Shown piece after piece: positions 35,562-49,382 of a DNA stretch of 64,000 nucleotides. Origin of the DNA: Desemzia incerta. Lineage in GTDB: Bacteria > Bacillota > Bacilli > Lactobacillales > Carnobacteriaceae. The first letter of the stretch is position 1, and every line of letters starts with the position of its first letter. The notes under the pieces are model-generated. The model saw only the letters and a program-made list of their open reading frames with translations. It was not told the origin of the DNA and did not search any database. The stretch covers positions 186,001-250,000 of the forward strand of contig NZ_FOXW01000001.1 in assembly GCF_900115825.1 (NCBI RefSeq). The letters are read 5' to 3'. The position numbers and the translations under genes were made by a program.

Positions 35562-37385
35562 TTATTTTATTGAGTCTAAATAATTTTGATAAAACTCTTC
35601 TACTTTAGCTGGATCAGCTACTAGTTCATTTCCAGTGTCTACTAATGGGCTAACCGTAGAATAAGCTTTCAATTTTAACCCATCATAAGCAGCGCTGAGT
35701 TCATCTTGGTTGATGGAGTAAAGAATCGATTTGCGCAAATCAGCACTGACAGAAACCTCACGTCCGTTGGCATTAAACAGCATATAAGTTACACCGTTGC
35801 TTGGCATACTTTGTAACGATAAACTGTCTTCTCCTTCAACAACGTCATATTTTGTTTCATCTAACCCAGCTAACAAGTGAATCTCGCCAGAACGTAAGGC
35901 AGACAAAGCACTATCTGCATCTCCGATGAAACGAACCGTTACGTTAGCGATTTGAGCGGCATGTTCTGTGCCAGCCATGTAAGCAGGATTTTTTTGGAAT
36001 GTAGCTTCATAATCATTTTTCTGAGTCATGATATAAGGTCCACTAGCGTACAAATGATTGTCGTATGTTTCGCCTTCTGTTACGGCTCTTTGATCACCAT
36101 AAGGAATGTCAGTAGAGATGTCAAAGTTTTCCACATCATATGTGTTGATGCTTTCAACTTGCTCTTGTGAGACGATTCCAGCAGATTGGTGTGCAAGATA
36201 ATTCAAGACTTGTGGAAATGGTTCTGTAGTGGTCACTTTAACAACTTGGTATTGACCTGAAGCATTATCGACTTGCGCTGCATCTTCTACAACACTAGCA
36301 ATAGGAGACTCTAAATTAGCCTCTAAAGCTTCTTTGACAGTTCCGTTTCCATCAGATAAAGAAGCATTTTCAAGTTCCGCAAGATCGGTAACTAAACTAA
36401 CTGAATCAATGTGCTCATGTAAACTGTATGTCCGGTGATCTGGAACAGAGTTGGGATCTTTAGCACGATTCAGTGAGAAAACAGCATCTTGTCCACTGAC
36501 CATTTTGCCAGTATCAACGGCTTGGTCATCTTCAACGGCTGCGAAATTAATATCGTCGCGTAAAATGAAATAGTAATCTGAATTACCTTCTGCAATCGCA
36601 TGGTTGTAACTCAAAGAACCATCAGAAACCACTTGGTCATCATCTGTTAAATTTACTAATCGGACATACATATTAGTATTCAATTGGTTGATTGATCCAT
36701 CATTGCCTTTGATAGGGTCTAATGAAGTCAAATCACCTATTTGTTGCGTCAATATTAATGGTTCTGTGTCGTTTGAAGCAGTTTCATTAAATTGTACCGT
36801 TTCCCAAGGGAAAGCACGTGATTTTGCTAGGCGAATAGAATCTGGGTTTAAAAGGTCTTGATTAAATGCTTGAGCTTTTAAAGAAGTATAAAGCGGGACG
36901 ATATAAGCATTTTCGGTAACTAAAACATCTTCTAATTCTTTATATGTTTCGGTATATTCGTCAGAAGTTTGCAAAGCTGCTTCATTGATCAAAGCATCTA
37001 CTTCACTATTAGACAGATCGCTATTGTCACCGTCTGTGGTAAATAAAGAACGAACAGCATAATCCGGGTTTCCGGTTACCGTTGTCCAACTTGAAATAGC
37101 TAGGTCATAATTACCAGCTTCTTTTTGTGTTTGGAAACTAGCGTAATCTGGCTGCGTGTTCAAGGTAACATCGAAACCATTTTTGATCAATTGATCTCTA
37201 ACAATATTCATGTCGGTTTCATTGCTTGAAGACCCTAGTAATTCAATGGTCGTTTTTTCCGTTGTTTCACCCGTGGAAACATCAGAATTGTCATTGTTTG
37301 CTTGTTCTTCTGTTTGAACATTACAAGCCGCTAATAAAATCACACTAGTGGTAAGAGTTAGGAAAGATAATAATCGTTTTTTCAT
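35562..37385 (-). CDS. Peptide-binding lipoprotein of ABC importer, apparently circularly permuted
   Basis: The 607-residue protein starts with a signal peptide and lipobox LAAC (Cys21). In canonical SBP_bac_5 proteins the segment with LDP and the N-lobe comes first. Here residues about 46-199 instead resemble the usual C-terminal part (DQLIKNGFDVTLNTQPDY, NYDLAISSWTTVTGNPDY, SNSEVDALINEA, ENAYIVPLYTSLKAQAF). Residues about 209-607 resemble the usual N-terminal part (LTQQIGDLTSLDPIKGNDGS, YYFILRDDINF, YASGPYIMTQKNDYEATFQK, LRKSILYSINQDELSAAYDG) and stop where the other segment would begin. The protein should still fold as a two-lobe binding protein. It is the last gene of the T-box-led operon. 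Confidence 0.87.
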   Translation of the reverse strand: MKKRLLSFLTLTTSVILLAACNVQTEEQANNDNSDVSTGETTEKTTIELLGSSSNETDMNIVRDQLIKNGFDVTLNTQPDYASFQTQKEAGNYDLAISSWTTVTGNPDYAVRSLFTTDGDNSDLSNSEVDALINEAALQTSDEYTETYKELEDVLVTENAYIVPLYTSLKAQAFNQDLLNPDSIRLAKSRAFPWETVQFNETASNDTEPLILTQQIGDLTSLDPIKGNDGSINQLNTNMYVRLVNLTDDDQVVSDGSLSYNHAIAEGNSDYYFILRDDINFAAVEDDQAVDTGKMVSGQDAVFSLNRAKDPNSVPDHRTYSLHEHIDSVSLVTDLAELENASLSDGNGTVKEALEANLESPIASVVEDAAQVDNASGQYQVVKVTTTEPFPQVLNYLAHQSAGIVSQEQVESINTYDVENFDISTDIPYGDQRAVTEGETYDNHLYASGPYIMTQKNDYEATFQKNPAYMAGTEHAAQIANVTVRFIGDADSALSALRSGEIHLLAGLDETKYDVVEGEDSLSLQSMPSNGVTYMLFNANGREVSVSADLRKSILYSINQDELSAAYDGLKLKAYSTVSPLVDTGNELVADPAKVEEFYQNYLDSIK

Positions 37386-37440
37386 TGTACTTAACCTCCA
37401 AATTTTTTTGTTGTGAGAAAATAAAGATAAAGAATACCGG

Positions 37441-38904
37441 TTAGTTTAATTTTGGATCAGTTGCATCTCGAATACCGTCTCCTAAGAAATTAAAGGATAA
37501 AACAAGTAAGATAATAGCTAAGCCTGGATAAATAGCCAAATAGGGATTGGTTTCTAAATATTGGCTGCCGATTCTTAAAATATTTCCCCATTCTGGGATG
37601 TGTGCTTCCACACCGAGTCCAAGATAACTTAAGCTACTTGTCGAGATAACAGCAGTCCCAATAGTTAACGTTGAACGCACGATCATTGGAGCGATAGCAT
37701 TTGGAATAACATGCCTGGAGATGATTCGGCTGTTTGTCTGCCCTAAAGCTCGAGCAGATTCAATGTATTCCAAGTTGCTGACTTGCATCACATTTGCGCG
37801 CATCGTTCTAGCGTAAGAGGGAATCGACCCTAAACTTAATGCAATGATCAAGTTCGTTGTTGAAGCTCCAAATGAGGCTATGATCGTAATGGCTAACAGC
37901 ATGCCGGGAATGGCGTACAGCACATCCAACAATCGCATGATCACGTTATCAGTCTTACGGCCGTAAAAGCCCGATACTGCGCCTAAAATTCCGCCAACTA
38001 CTAAAGGAATAGCTGTTGCAATCAACCCAACCGATAGTGAAATTTGAGTACCATAAACAATTCTTGTAAAAACATCGCGCCCATAATTATCCGTCCCAAA
38101 TGGATAACGTAAAGAAGGGGTTTGTAAAATAGAACTGTAATCATTTTGAACAGCAAAAGAATAACTAAACGTCCAATTACAAGTAACAGCTAACATAATT
38201 AAGAAAGCAATGAACAGCAGTCCGAGCAAAGCAGCTTGGTTTTTAATCAGCTTTTCACGAATACTTGTCTGACGTTTTCCCATATGATCGGGTTTGTTGT
38301 TTTGATAAAAAGAAGCTGCTACAAAAAAGACGAGTATATTTCCTGTAAGACCAGTCAATGCAAGAATGAATAAGGTTATTTTTTGAGTTGTTGGTTTCCA
38401 TTCAAACCATTTCTGCCCAAAAGCTAAAACGAAGCTGTGAAAGAGCAAGATAACTATCATGAGGTAAAATAACGGTAGAAAAGTGTTCGATACAAACGGC
38501 TTAAATAGGTTCAAAGCCGTTACAGCAATGACCAGTACATCAACTAATACCATATAAATTGAATAAATCAGACCAGTCGTTAGTGTTTTTTTAAACGTGG
38601 TGATTCCTGAAATAAAAGCAAAGATATTCCCTACTAAAAGACTAGCCATCAAAATCAACGAGCTGACTTTAATGGAAGAAAGGTTTATTTCAACATGAAA
38701 ATCATCTTTTTTAACTGTTTGGAGCAATTTTTGATGCACTAGGCTGATGAATAAATTCAAGATACCTATTCCCAGAATCACCGGTTTGAACCCTAATGGT
38801 TGAAATTGAATACTTAGCAGTATCCATAATGCAGCATAGCCCCAAGTCAATCCGTTGTTGAAACGGATTTGTTGGTAAATTAAATTTGTTTGATAGGATC
38901 TCAC
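37441..38904 (-). CDS. Peptide ABC importer permease (DppC/OppC type) with long N-terminal membrane extension
   Basis: The 487-residue protein has a normal OppC/DppC core from about residue 215: an N-terminal helix, FGTDNYGRDVFTRIVYG, and the EAA loop YIESARALGQTNSRIISRHV. The preceding ~200 residues add about five or six hydrophobic segments not found in normal OppC (about 300 residues). The start is GTG 38904, with AGGTGAC upstream and only 17 nt from the dppB-type gene. The extension has no recognisable domain. The frame reads through without interruption, so this is a true fusion and not an assembly artefact at this level. Confidence 0.88.
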   Translation of the reverse strand: MRSYQTNLIYQQIRFNNGLTWGYAALWILLSIQFQPLGFKPVILGIGILNLFISLVHQKLLQTVKKDDFHVEINLSSIKVSSLILMASLLVGNIFAFISGITTFKKTLTTGLIYSIYMVLVDVLVIAVTALNLFKPFVSNTFLPLFYLMIVILLFHSFVLAFGQKWFEWKPTTQKITLFILALTGLTGNILVFFVAASFYQNNKPDHMGKRQTSIREKLIKNQAALLGLLFIAFLIMLAVTCNWTFSYSFAVQNDYSSILQTPSLRYPFGTDNYGRDVFTRIVYGTQISLSVGLIATAIPLVVGGILGAVSGFYGRKTDNVIMRLLDVLYAIPGMLLAITIIASFGASTTNLIIALSLGSIPSYARTMRANVMQVSNLEYIESARALGQTNSRIISRHVIPNAIAPMIVRSTLTIGTAVISTSSLSYLGLGVEAHIPEWGNILRIGSQYLETNPYLAIYPGLAIILLVLSFNFLGDGIRDATDPKLN

Positions 38905-38921
38905 TTAAAAGTCACCTGCTT

Positions 38922-40352
38922 TCATCGTCCGCTTTTGATTCGGGAACGAATTCTTGGATCAATAAAACTGTAAAGTAAGTCAATAAATACGTTGACGATG
39001 GATAAGATAATCGCGATATAAACGACCCCACCCATAACACTTGGAATATCTGGGACAAATTGTTTGTCAACGATGTAGCTTCCCACACCATTGATGTTAA
39101 ATACTTTTTCCGTAACAGAGGAGCCGCCAAGCATGCCGCCAAATTGTAAACCAATGATTGTCACGATAGGAATCAAGGCATTCGGTACAGCATGTCGAAG
39201 AATGACTCTTCTATTTGAGAGTCCTTTTGCTCGGGCTGTCAAAATGTAATCCTCATTGATGACCTCCAGTGTCGATGAACGAGTCATACGAGCGACGGAA
39301 GCCATCAAGCCCGTTCCAAGAACAACGGCTGGCATAATAAGAGAAGCGATGTTGTCTGCATTGTAAGTAGCCGGCAGCCAACCCAAGTTAATGGAAAAGG
39401 TTAAAATAAAAATCAATCCTTGCCAGAAACTAGGAATGGATATTCCGATCAAAGCGATTAACATGAAAAGATGATCGAAAGTTGTATTGGCTTTAACCGC
39501 AGCATAAATTCCAGCAGGGAAAGCAACTGCAATGGAAAGTATCAAAGCAAATAAGGTCAATTGTAAAGTGACAGGAAAGCGGCGCATGATAGTTGTTACG
39601 ACACGCTCATTTCCTTCAAAAGCATTGCCTAGATCAAAAGTAAAAATGCCTTTGATGGTTCTGCCTAATTGAGTGAGATAAGGGTCATCCAACCCATGAA
39701 CAGCATTAAAATTAACGATTTGTTCAGGTGTTGCTTGTTCCCCTAAAATATTCGTCGCTGAATCGGAAGGCGACAAATACAATAATGTAAAGACAATAAT
39801 GGTGACTCCGATAATAACGAACACCATCATAACTAAACGATTAACGATGTAGCGCAAAGTAGGAATGGATACGACCAATAATAGAAAATACATAGGAAAA
39901 CCTAGAAGTAAAGATAGTACAAACCCAAGAGGTTGTTCTAACCAGTGTGCGGTTTCATTCAAGAAACTCGGCTGCTCGCGGTTTGACTCTTTGTAATAAG
40001 CTTCCATGCGTTCCTGTATTTCTTTCTGGTAACCCACTCGATAAAGTTCGTTGCCCTTTTTTTCCATCTGTGCTTGTGAGCTCTGTTGTTTCAGAAAAGC
40101 AACCTTCCGTTTTTCTTGGGCCCGAAGCTTGTCTTTTAAAGATGTTGCCGCACCGCTTTCTTCAAATTCAGATTTGATTTCATGCTCCACAGTGCGTTTT
40201 TCAAAAGGTTGGCTTTTTAGTAAGTAGCGGATGAGCACAAGAAGCTGAAAGGGGAAGCTGAGTAAACATAATCCTAAAGCGATAAAGGGTTGCTGTGAAG
40301 CTTCCTTATAAGATTGACTGACTTTTTGCAGCCAGTTTGATTTGGTGTGCAT
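38922..40352 (-). CDS. Peptide ABC importer permease (DppB/OppB type) with N-terminal extension
   Basis: The 476-residue protein has an OppB/DppB core from about residue 165 (LRYIVNRLVMMVFVIIGVTI, then the EAA loop YILTARAKGLSNRRVILRHA). The first 160 residues are extra: a membrane segment at about 22-45, a charged, probably coiled region at about 50-130 rich in Lys, Glu and Gln, and a second membrane segment at about 142-162. The ATG follows GGAGGAAA. It is the first gene of the operon behind the T-box leader, and pairs with the next permease. Confidence 0.88.
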   Translation of the reverse strand: MHTKSNWLQKVSQSYKEASQQPFIALGLCLLSFPFQLLVLIRYLLKSQPFEKRTVEHEIKSEFEESGAATSLKDKLRAQEKRKVAFLKQQSSQAQMEKKGNELYRVGYQKEIQERMEAYYKESNREQPSFLNETAHWLEQPLGFVLSLLLGFPMYFLLLVVSIPTLRYIVNRLVMMVFVIIGVTIIVFTLLYLSPSDSATNILGEQATPEQIVNFNAVHGLDDPYLTQLGRTIKGIFTFDLGNAFEGNERVVTTIMRRFPVTLQLTLFALILSIAVAFPAGIYAAVKANTTFDHLFMLIALIGISIPSFWQGLIFILTFSINLGWLPATYNADNIASLIMPAVVLGTGLMASVARMTRSSTLEVINEDYILTARAKGLSNRRVILRHAVPNALIPIVTIIGLQFGGMLGGSSVTEKVFNINGVGSYIVDKQFVPDIPSVMGGVVYIAIILSIVNVFIDLLYSFIDPRIRSRIKSGR

Positions 40353-40418
40353 GCTATTTCCTCCTTCCAGTTATTTTAGTTGTCAAAGATTCGTTAGACA
40401 TGTTTTCTGAAAAATATA

Positions 40419-40735
40419 CAAAAAAAGCCCTTAAATGACTCTTCATCGAATGAAGAGCTATTTAAGGGTAAAATGCACTATTTTACGGTTCCACCTTAAT
40501 GGGTACGAAGAAAAAAGAACTGCCATTCTTGTTTTCTTTGTATGCTTGATTCGGTACGGCGCCATATCATTCAGACGGGTATACCGATTTGCTGTAACGG
40601 GCAACCCCGATATGATCTAAAGAATCATTCCCTCAACCATACAACTCCAAGATGCACTTCCAAGTTTTCTTCTAGATCCCTTTCCACCAGACGGGACTCT
40701 CTATACTATCATCCAACTTGTACTTTTCTTTTCAT
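40419..40735 (-). promoter_or_regulatory. T-box riboswitch, predicted tRNA-Cys specific
   Basis: Read on the minus strand, the leader contains the T-box core AAGGTGGAACCG (40486-40497) and then a strong terminator hairpin with CCCTTAAAT / ATTTAAGGG arms around a GCTCTTCAT loop stem and a T7 tract (40420-40468). Upstream is a Stem I segment with AGAGAGTCCCG near its top and the specifier-loop context GAAG-TGC-ATCTTGGAG; the specifier TGC (40654-40656) is a Cys codon. The antiterminator bulge UGGA would pair with UCCA, matching the U73 discriminator of tRNA-Cys. Uncharged tRNA-Cys should therefore switch on the importer operon. Confidence 0.85.
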
Positions 40736-40772
40736 AGTTTTTCAGATGTGTTCAATTGTCTAACTAGCCATA

Positions 40773-40801
40773 AATATAGCAAACGCTCTTATATTCGTCA
40801 A
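40773..40801 (-). promoter_or_regulatory. Promoter of the T-box-led importer operon
   Basis: On the minus strand TTGACG (40796-40801) and TATATT (40773-40778) are separated by 17 bp, a good sigma-A promoter. Transcription would start near 40766, leaving a leader of about 410 nt. Confidence 0.7.
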
Positions 40802-40811
40802 GCGAATATAA
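40789..40811. promoter_or_regulatory. Palindrome overlapping the -35 of the importer promoter
   Basis: TTATATTCG and CGAATATAA are perfect 9-bp arms around TCAAG, covering the -35 element. It may be an operator. It could alternatively be a weak hairpin with the following A/T run. Confidence 0.45.
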
Positions 40812-40904
40812 AAAAAACTTTTATTTAGTAAGCGACAGGGGTTTATTTTTAAAATGAATCGTGTTACATTGCTAAGCAAAAGGACTGCCGTTCACTACCA
40901 AGAT

Positions 40905-40930
40905 CAATCTTAATGGTATAATTAAGATTG
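40905..40930 (+). promoter_or_regulatory. Extended -10 promoter inside a perfect 9-bp palindrome, upstream of the fused ATPase gene
   Basis: CAATCTTAA and TTAAGATTG are perfect inverted arms around an 8-nt centre. The extended -10 TGGTATAAT (40914-40922) lies in the middle, 40 nt before the ATPase start. A dimeric repressor bound here would block transcription. No -35 consensus is seen. Confidence 0.55.
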
Positions 40931-40961
40931 GTTTCGGTTAAAAATAGTAAAGGAGTCAATT

Positions 40962-42707
40962 ATGGAAACTCTATTGAATGTAACTAATTTGTCTGTCTCT
41001 TTTACGACAGGCAGCAACACACAGCAAGTCACATCTGAAGTTTCTTTCTCAGTTCAAAAAGGAGAAACGATTGGAATTGTTGGCGAATCTGGCAGTGGAA
41101 AAAGTGTAACGGCTCGCTCTATTATGGGGCTGTTAGCCCCAAACGCATATGTTCATCCTGAGAGCAATATTGTATTTATGGGAAAGAACTTACTTAACAT
41201 GACTGAACGAAAAATGCAGGAAATACGTGGGAAAGATATCGGGATGATCTTTCAAGATCCGATGACTTCATTGAACCCAACGATGACAGTTGGCAGCCAA
41301 ATTACGGAGACTCTTCTTTTTCATGAAAAACTATCAAAAAAAGAAGCAGAAGCCCAAGCAAAAGATATTATGCGTCATGTTGGAATAACTGATGTAGATG
41401 TGCGGTACAAACAATACGCCCATGAATTTTCAGGCGGTATGCGTCAAAGGATGATGATTGCTTTAGCGTTAGTCTGCAAGCCGGCATTATTGATTGCAGA
41501 TGAACCGACAACAGCGTTGGATGTGACCATTCAAGCACAAATTTTAGATTTACTGAAAGAGGTTCAAGAGAAATTTGGGACAGCGATTATTTTGATCACT
41601 CATGATTTTGGCGTTGTGGCAAATATGTGCGACCAAGTCCTTGTTATGAAAAACGGGCAAGTAGTAGAAACGGGCGAAACAAAAGACGTTTTTCAGCACC
41701 CAAAAGAAACGTATACTAAAATGCTTCTAGCAGCCATTCCAAATTTGCATAAAGAAAAGACAGCACAACAGAAGAAAAAACTTGCAGAAATCCATTCAGG
41801 AAAACGAGAAAAACTCCTTGAAATATCTCATTTAGAAAAACATTTCCCATTAGGCAAAACAGGTCTGTTGAAAGCTGTGGATGATATCAGCTTTGCCATT
41901 TACGAAGGAGAAACTCTAGGCTTAGTTGGAGAGTCGGGTTCTGGAAAGTCTACTACTGGGCGAACGATTCTTCGTTTACATGAAGCGACTGGCGGAGAAA
42001 CTTTGTATAAAGGCTTTGACTTGAACCATCTGTCTCCAAAAGAATTAAAAACCATGCGCAAACACATGCAGATTATTTTTCAAGATCCTTACGCTTCCTT
42101 AAATCCACGAATGAAAATTCAAGATATTATTGGAGAAGCTTTGGATATTCACCACTTAGCAAAAAATAAGAAAAAACGAAATGAAAAAGTAGCAGAATTG
42201 CTGCGTTTAGTTGGGTTGGATGAAATATTTGCACAACGTTACCCACATGAATTCTCAGGAGGGCAGAGGCAGCGGGTTGGTATTGCGCGCGCTTTAGCAG
42301 TAGATCCTGCATTTATTGTGCTCGATGAGCCATTGTCTGCTTTAGATGCTTCTATTCAAACTCAAATTGTGGAACTTTTAGAAGAGTTACAAGAAAAATT
42401 AGGATTGACCTATTTGTTTATTGCCCATGATTTAGCCATGGTCAAGCAGATATCAGATCGAGTAGCTGTGATGTACAATGGCCAAATCGTAGAGCTGGCG
42501 GATGCGGAAGAATTATTTTCTAACCCTATTCATCCGTATACGAAAAAATTGTTGTCGGCTATTCCAGTTCCAGATCCAGTTTATGAGACTTCTAAAAAAA
42601 TGACGAGTTTAGTGACCGATGAAAAAGCTGACTTTTATCCGAAAAATAGTGTCTTTAAAGAAGTTGCTGCTCATCATTGGGTAGCACAAACAGCTGAAAG
42701 GGAATAA
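40962..42707 (+). CDS. Fused double ATPase of a peptide-type ABC importer (DppD-DppF/GsiA-like)
   Basis: The 581-residue protein carries two complete ABC modules. Module 1 (about 1-270) has [28 protein letters not shown] and [12 protein letters not shown]; module 2 (about 285-560) has [29 protein letters not shown] and [12 protein letters not shown]. Both end with the oligopeptide-family C-terminal region ([19 protein letters not shown]). This architecture is found in GsiA and YejF-type importers. It diverges from the importer operon, presumably supplying its ATPase. AAAGGAG precedes the ATG. Unlike the other operon, no T-box is seen here. Confidence 0.93.
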   Translation: METLLNVTNLSVSFTTGSNTQQVTSEVSFSVQKGETIGIVGESGSGKSVTARSIMGLLAPNAYVHPESNIVFMGKNLLNMTERKMQEIRGKDIGMIFQDPMTSLNPTMTVGSQITETLLFHEKLSKKEAEAQAKDIMRHVGITDVDVRYKQYAHEFSGGMRQRMMIALALVCKPALLIADEPTTALDVTIQAQILDLLKEVQEKFGTAIILITHDFGVVANMCDQVLVMKNGQVVETGETKDVFQHPKETYTKMLLAAIPNLHKEKTAQQKKKLAEIHSGKREKLLEISHLEKHFPLGKTGLLKAVDDISFAIYEGETLGLVGESGSGKSTTGRTILRLHEATGGETLYKGFDLNHLSPKELKTMRKHMQIIFQDPYASLNPRMKIQDIIGEALDIHHLAKNKKKRNEKVAELLRLVGLDEIFAQRYPHEFSGGQRQRVGIARALAVDPAFIVLDEPLSALDASIQTQIVELLEELQEKLGLTYLFIAHDLAMVKQISDRVAVMYNGQIVELADAEELFSNPIHPYTKKLLSAIPVPDPVYETSKKMTSLVTDEKADFYPKNSVFKEVAAHHWVAQTAERE

Positions 42708-42864
42708 AATGGCTAGATAGATATGAGGTTAAGCAACAAGAAAAAATGGTCCGCTCTAATCATCAAAGAAGATTGTCGTTGTTTTCTAACAAAAATCAGC
42801 GATAATTTTTTTGGAGCGCTTTCTTATATGAAATTAAAAATCAGGATAAAGGAGAGGTGTCGGC

Positions 42865-43245
42865 ATGCACATCGAACATACAGCACTATGGGTAAAAGAT
42901 TTAGAAGTAACAAAAGATTTCTACTGCAATTATTTTGGAGCTGTTTCAAATGATGTTTACCACAACCCTACAAAAGGATTTAAATCTTATTTTCTAACAT
43001 TTGCGGAAGGTGCTCGATTGGAATTGATGACGCGTACAGATGTGACAGAAGCTCATGAACCAGCAATGTTAGGATGGGCACATCTGGCGATTTCAGTAGG
43101 CAGTAAAGAAAAAGTAGATCAACTGACAGAACAATTGATCCAAGACGGCTACCACTGTCAAGGACAGCCACGCACAACAGGTGATGGTTATTATGAAAGT
43201 GTGATCGAAGATCCTGAAGGGAATTGGTTAGAGATTACAGTGTAA
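42865..43245 (+). CDS. VOC-superfamily protein, copy 2
   Basis: This 126-residue protein is nearly identical to the product of 34980-35360 (for example [19 protein letters not shown] and [17 protein letters not shown] are shared), differing at about a dozen positions. GAGAGGTG precedes the ATG. The last ~160 nt of the two genes differ at only a few bases at DNA level, pointing to recent duplication or gene conversion. Its activity is unknown. Confidence 0.9.
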   Translation: MHIEHTALWVKDLEVTKDFYCNYFGAVSNDVYHNPTKGFKSYFLTFAEGARLELMTRTDVTEAHEPAMLGWAHLAISVGSKEKVDQLTEQLIQDGYHCQGQPRTTGDGYYESVIEDPEGNWLEITV

Positions 43246-43271
43246 AGACTAAAAAATAAAAAAGAAAGGGC

Positions 43272-43300
43272 TTGCATAACAAAAAGTTGCATGGTATTAT
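43272..43300 (+). promoter_or_regulatory. Promoter of the licT-bgl region
   Basis: TTGCAT (43272-43277) and TATTAT (43295-43300), with a 17-bp spacer and TG at the extended -10 position, lie just upstream of the first RAT. Confidence 0.7.
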
Positions 43301-43308
43301 CTTTTTAA

Positions 43309-43394
43309 GGATTGTTACTGGTTGTGCAGGCAAAACCTAAATTGTTACGAAATGATAATTTTTTGTCATTTGGTATCAGTTTAGGTTTTTTTTA
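43309..43394 (+). promoter_or_regulatory. RAT antiterminator site 1 and overlapping terminator, upstream of licT
   Basis: GGATTGTTACTGGTTGTGCA followed by GGCAAAACCT (43309-43338) matches the ribonucleic antiterminator bound by BglG/LicT proteins. Its AAAACCT end is also the left arm of a terminator whose right arm TTTAGGTTTTTTTT ends near 43394. The two structures exclude each other, so LicT binding allows read-through. It makes licT autoregulated. Confidence 0.9.
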
Positions 43395-43417
43395 TTGAAA
43401 GGGGGAATGTTTGCTGC

Positions 43418-44257
43418 ATGCGAGTAAAAAAAGTATTTAACAATAATGTCGTGCTTGCCGAAACAAAAGGACAATCCGAAATGATTGTAATGGGTAAAGG
43501 AATCGGTTTTCAAAAAAAATCTGGAGATGCCATCGAAGAAGAGTTCATTGAAAAGAAATTTGTTATTCAAGAAGATGAACCAGCAGAATATTTAAAAGCT
43601 GTATACCAAACTCTTCCAGTTGAAGAATCAGATGCCGTTTTTGCTATTGTTGTTAAAGCCGAACAAGATCTACAACAGACTTTTGATTCAAATGTTTACC
43701 TTACTTTAGCAGATCATATACACTACGCTATCCAAAGAACAGCTGAAGGAATTAATTTGAAAAACCCATTAGCTTGGGAAGTTAGACGGTTTTATCGAAG
43801 AGAGTATGAATTAGGGAAAGAAAGTTTAGCTATTATTGAAAAATATACGGGTACAGCACTTGATGCAGACGAAGCAGCTTCAATTGCATTGCATTTTGTA
43901 AATGCTCAAAAAGAAGGTCAACTGATCGAAGAAACAATCAAAGTAACCAGAATAGTACAAGATATTTTAAATATCGTTCGGTTGCATTTCGGAATTGTTT
44001 TTGAAGAAGAATCGATTTCTTATAATCGATTTATGACTCATTTGCAGTACTTTAGTCAACGAGTAGTCTCTAAAGAAACTTATCCAACTTCCCAAGATAC
44101 CTTTTTACTTGAACAGGTCAAATCTAATTACCCGGATGCGCTAAAATGTACAGAAAAAATAGCTGTGTATATTTCAGAGAGCTATCAATTTCAAGTTTCT
44201 CCAGATGAAAAAATTTACTTAACCATTCACATCCATCGAGTAGTAAATCATATATAA
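43418..44257 (+). CDS. licT: BglG/LicT-family transcription antiterminator
   Basis: The 279-residue protein has an N-terminal CAT RNA-binding domain (about 1-55: VKKVFNNNVVLAETK, MGKGIGFQKKSGD) and two PRD domains (about 65-170 and 171-279) with histidines for PTS phosphorylation (LADHIHYAIQR, FVNAQKEGQ, HIHRVVNHI). It binds the RATs upstream of itself and of bglP to prevent termination when the sugar is present. It follows GGGGGAATG. Confidence 0.94.
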   Translation: MRVKKVFNNNVVLAETKGQSEMIVMGKGIGFQKKSGDAIEEEFIEKKFVIQEDEPAEYLKAVYQTLPVEESDAVFAIVVKAEQDLQQTFDSNVYLTLADHIHYAIQRTAEGINLKNPLAWEVRRFYRREYELGKESLAIIEKYTGTALDADEAASIALHFVNAQKEGQLIEETIKVTRIVQDILNIVRLHFGIVFEEESISYNRFMTHLQYFSQRVVSKETYPTSQDTFLLEQVKSNYPDALKCTEKIAVYISESYQFQVSPDEKIYLTIHIHRVVNHI

Positions 44258-44278
44258 CTAATTAAATCTGATCTTAAA

Positions 44279-46360
<2,082 letters not shown>

Positions 46361-46413
46361 GTAGAAACTGATTTAAAAAACAATCAAAAAGAATGAGAGA
46401 GGAAGAAAAATAG

Positions 46414-47829
<1,416 letters not shown>

Positions 47830-47846
47830 AAGAGAGGGGGATGTAA

Positions 47847-49259
<1,413 letters not shown>

Positions 49260-49262
49260 TTG

Positions 49263-49297
49263 AATAGCTTGTTGGCTTGAGTCAGCAAGCTATTTTT
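49263..49297 (+). terminator. Terminator of the bgl operon
   Basis: AATAGCTTG / CAAGCTATT arms with inner TTG/CAG pairing close a short loop and lead into a T6 run. Confidence 0.87.
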
Positions 49298-49330
49298 TAC
49301 TGTAAAAGAGCTTATTTTAACAGTATAAAC

Positions 49331-49344
49331 AGAAAGCGTTTTCT
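49331..49344 (+). promoter_or_regulatory. cre (CcpA) box upstream of the GH43 gene
   Basis: AGAAAGCGTTTTCT is a nearly symmetric catabolite-responsive element matching the AAAGCGTTTTC core, 39 nt before the GH43 start. It predicts glucose repression. Confidence 0.75.
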
Positions 49345-49382
49345 TTGATAATCAAGGTACAAAATCATAAAGGAGATATGAA

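Noticed and set aside
42723-42953. 76-codon ORF between the ATPase and VOC genes
   Set aside because: It runs into the VOC gene in another frame and gives a basic, unstructured product; it is a shadow frame.
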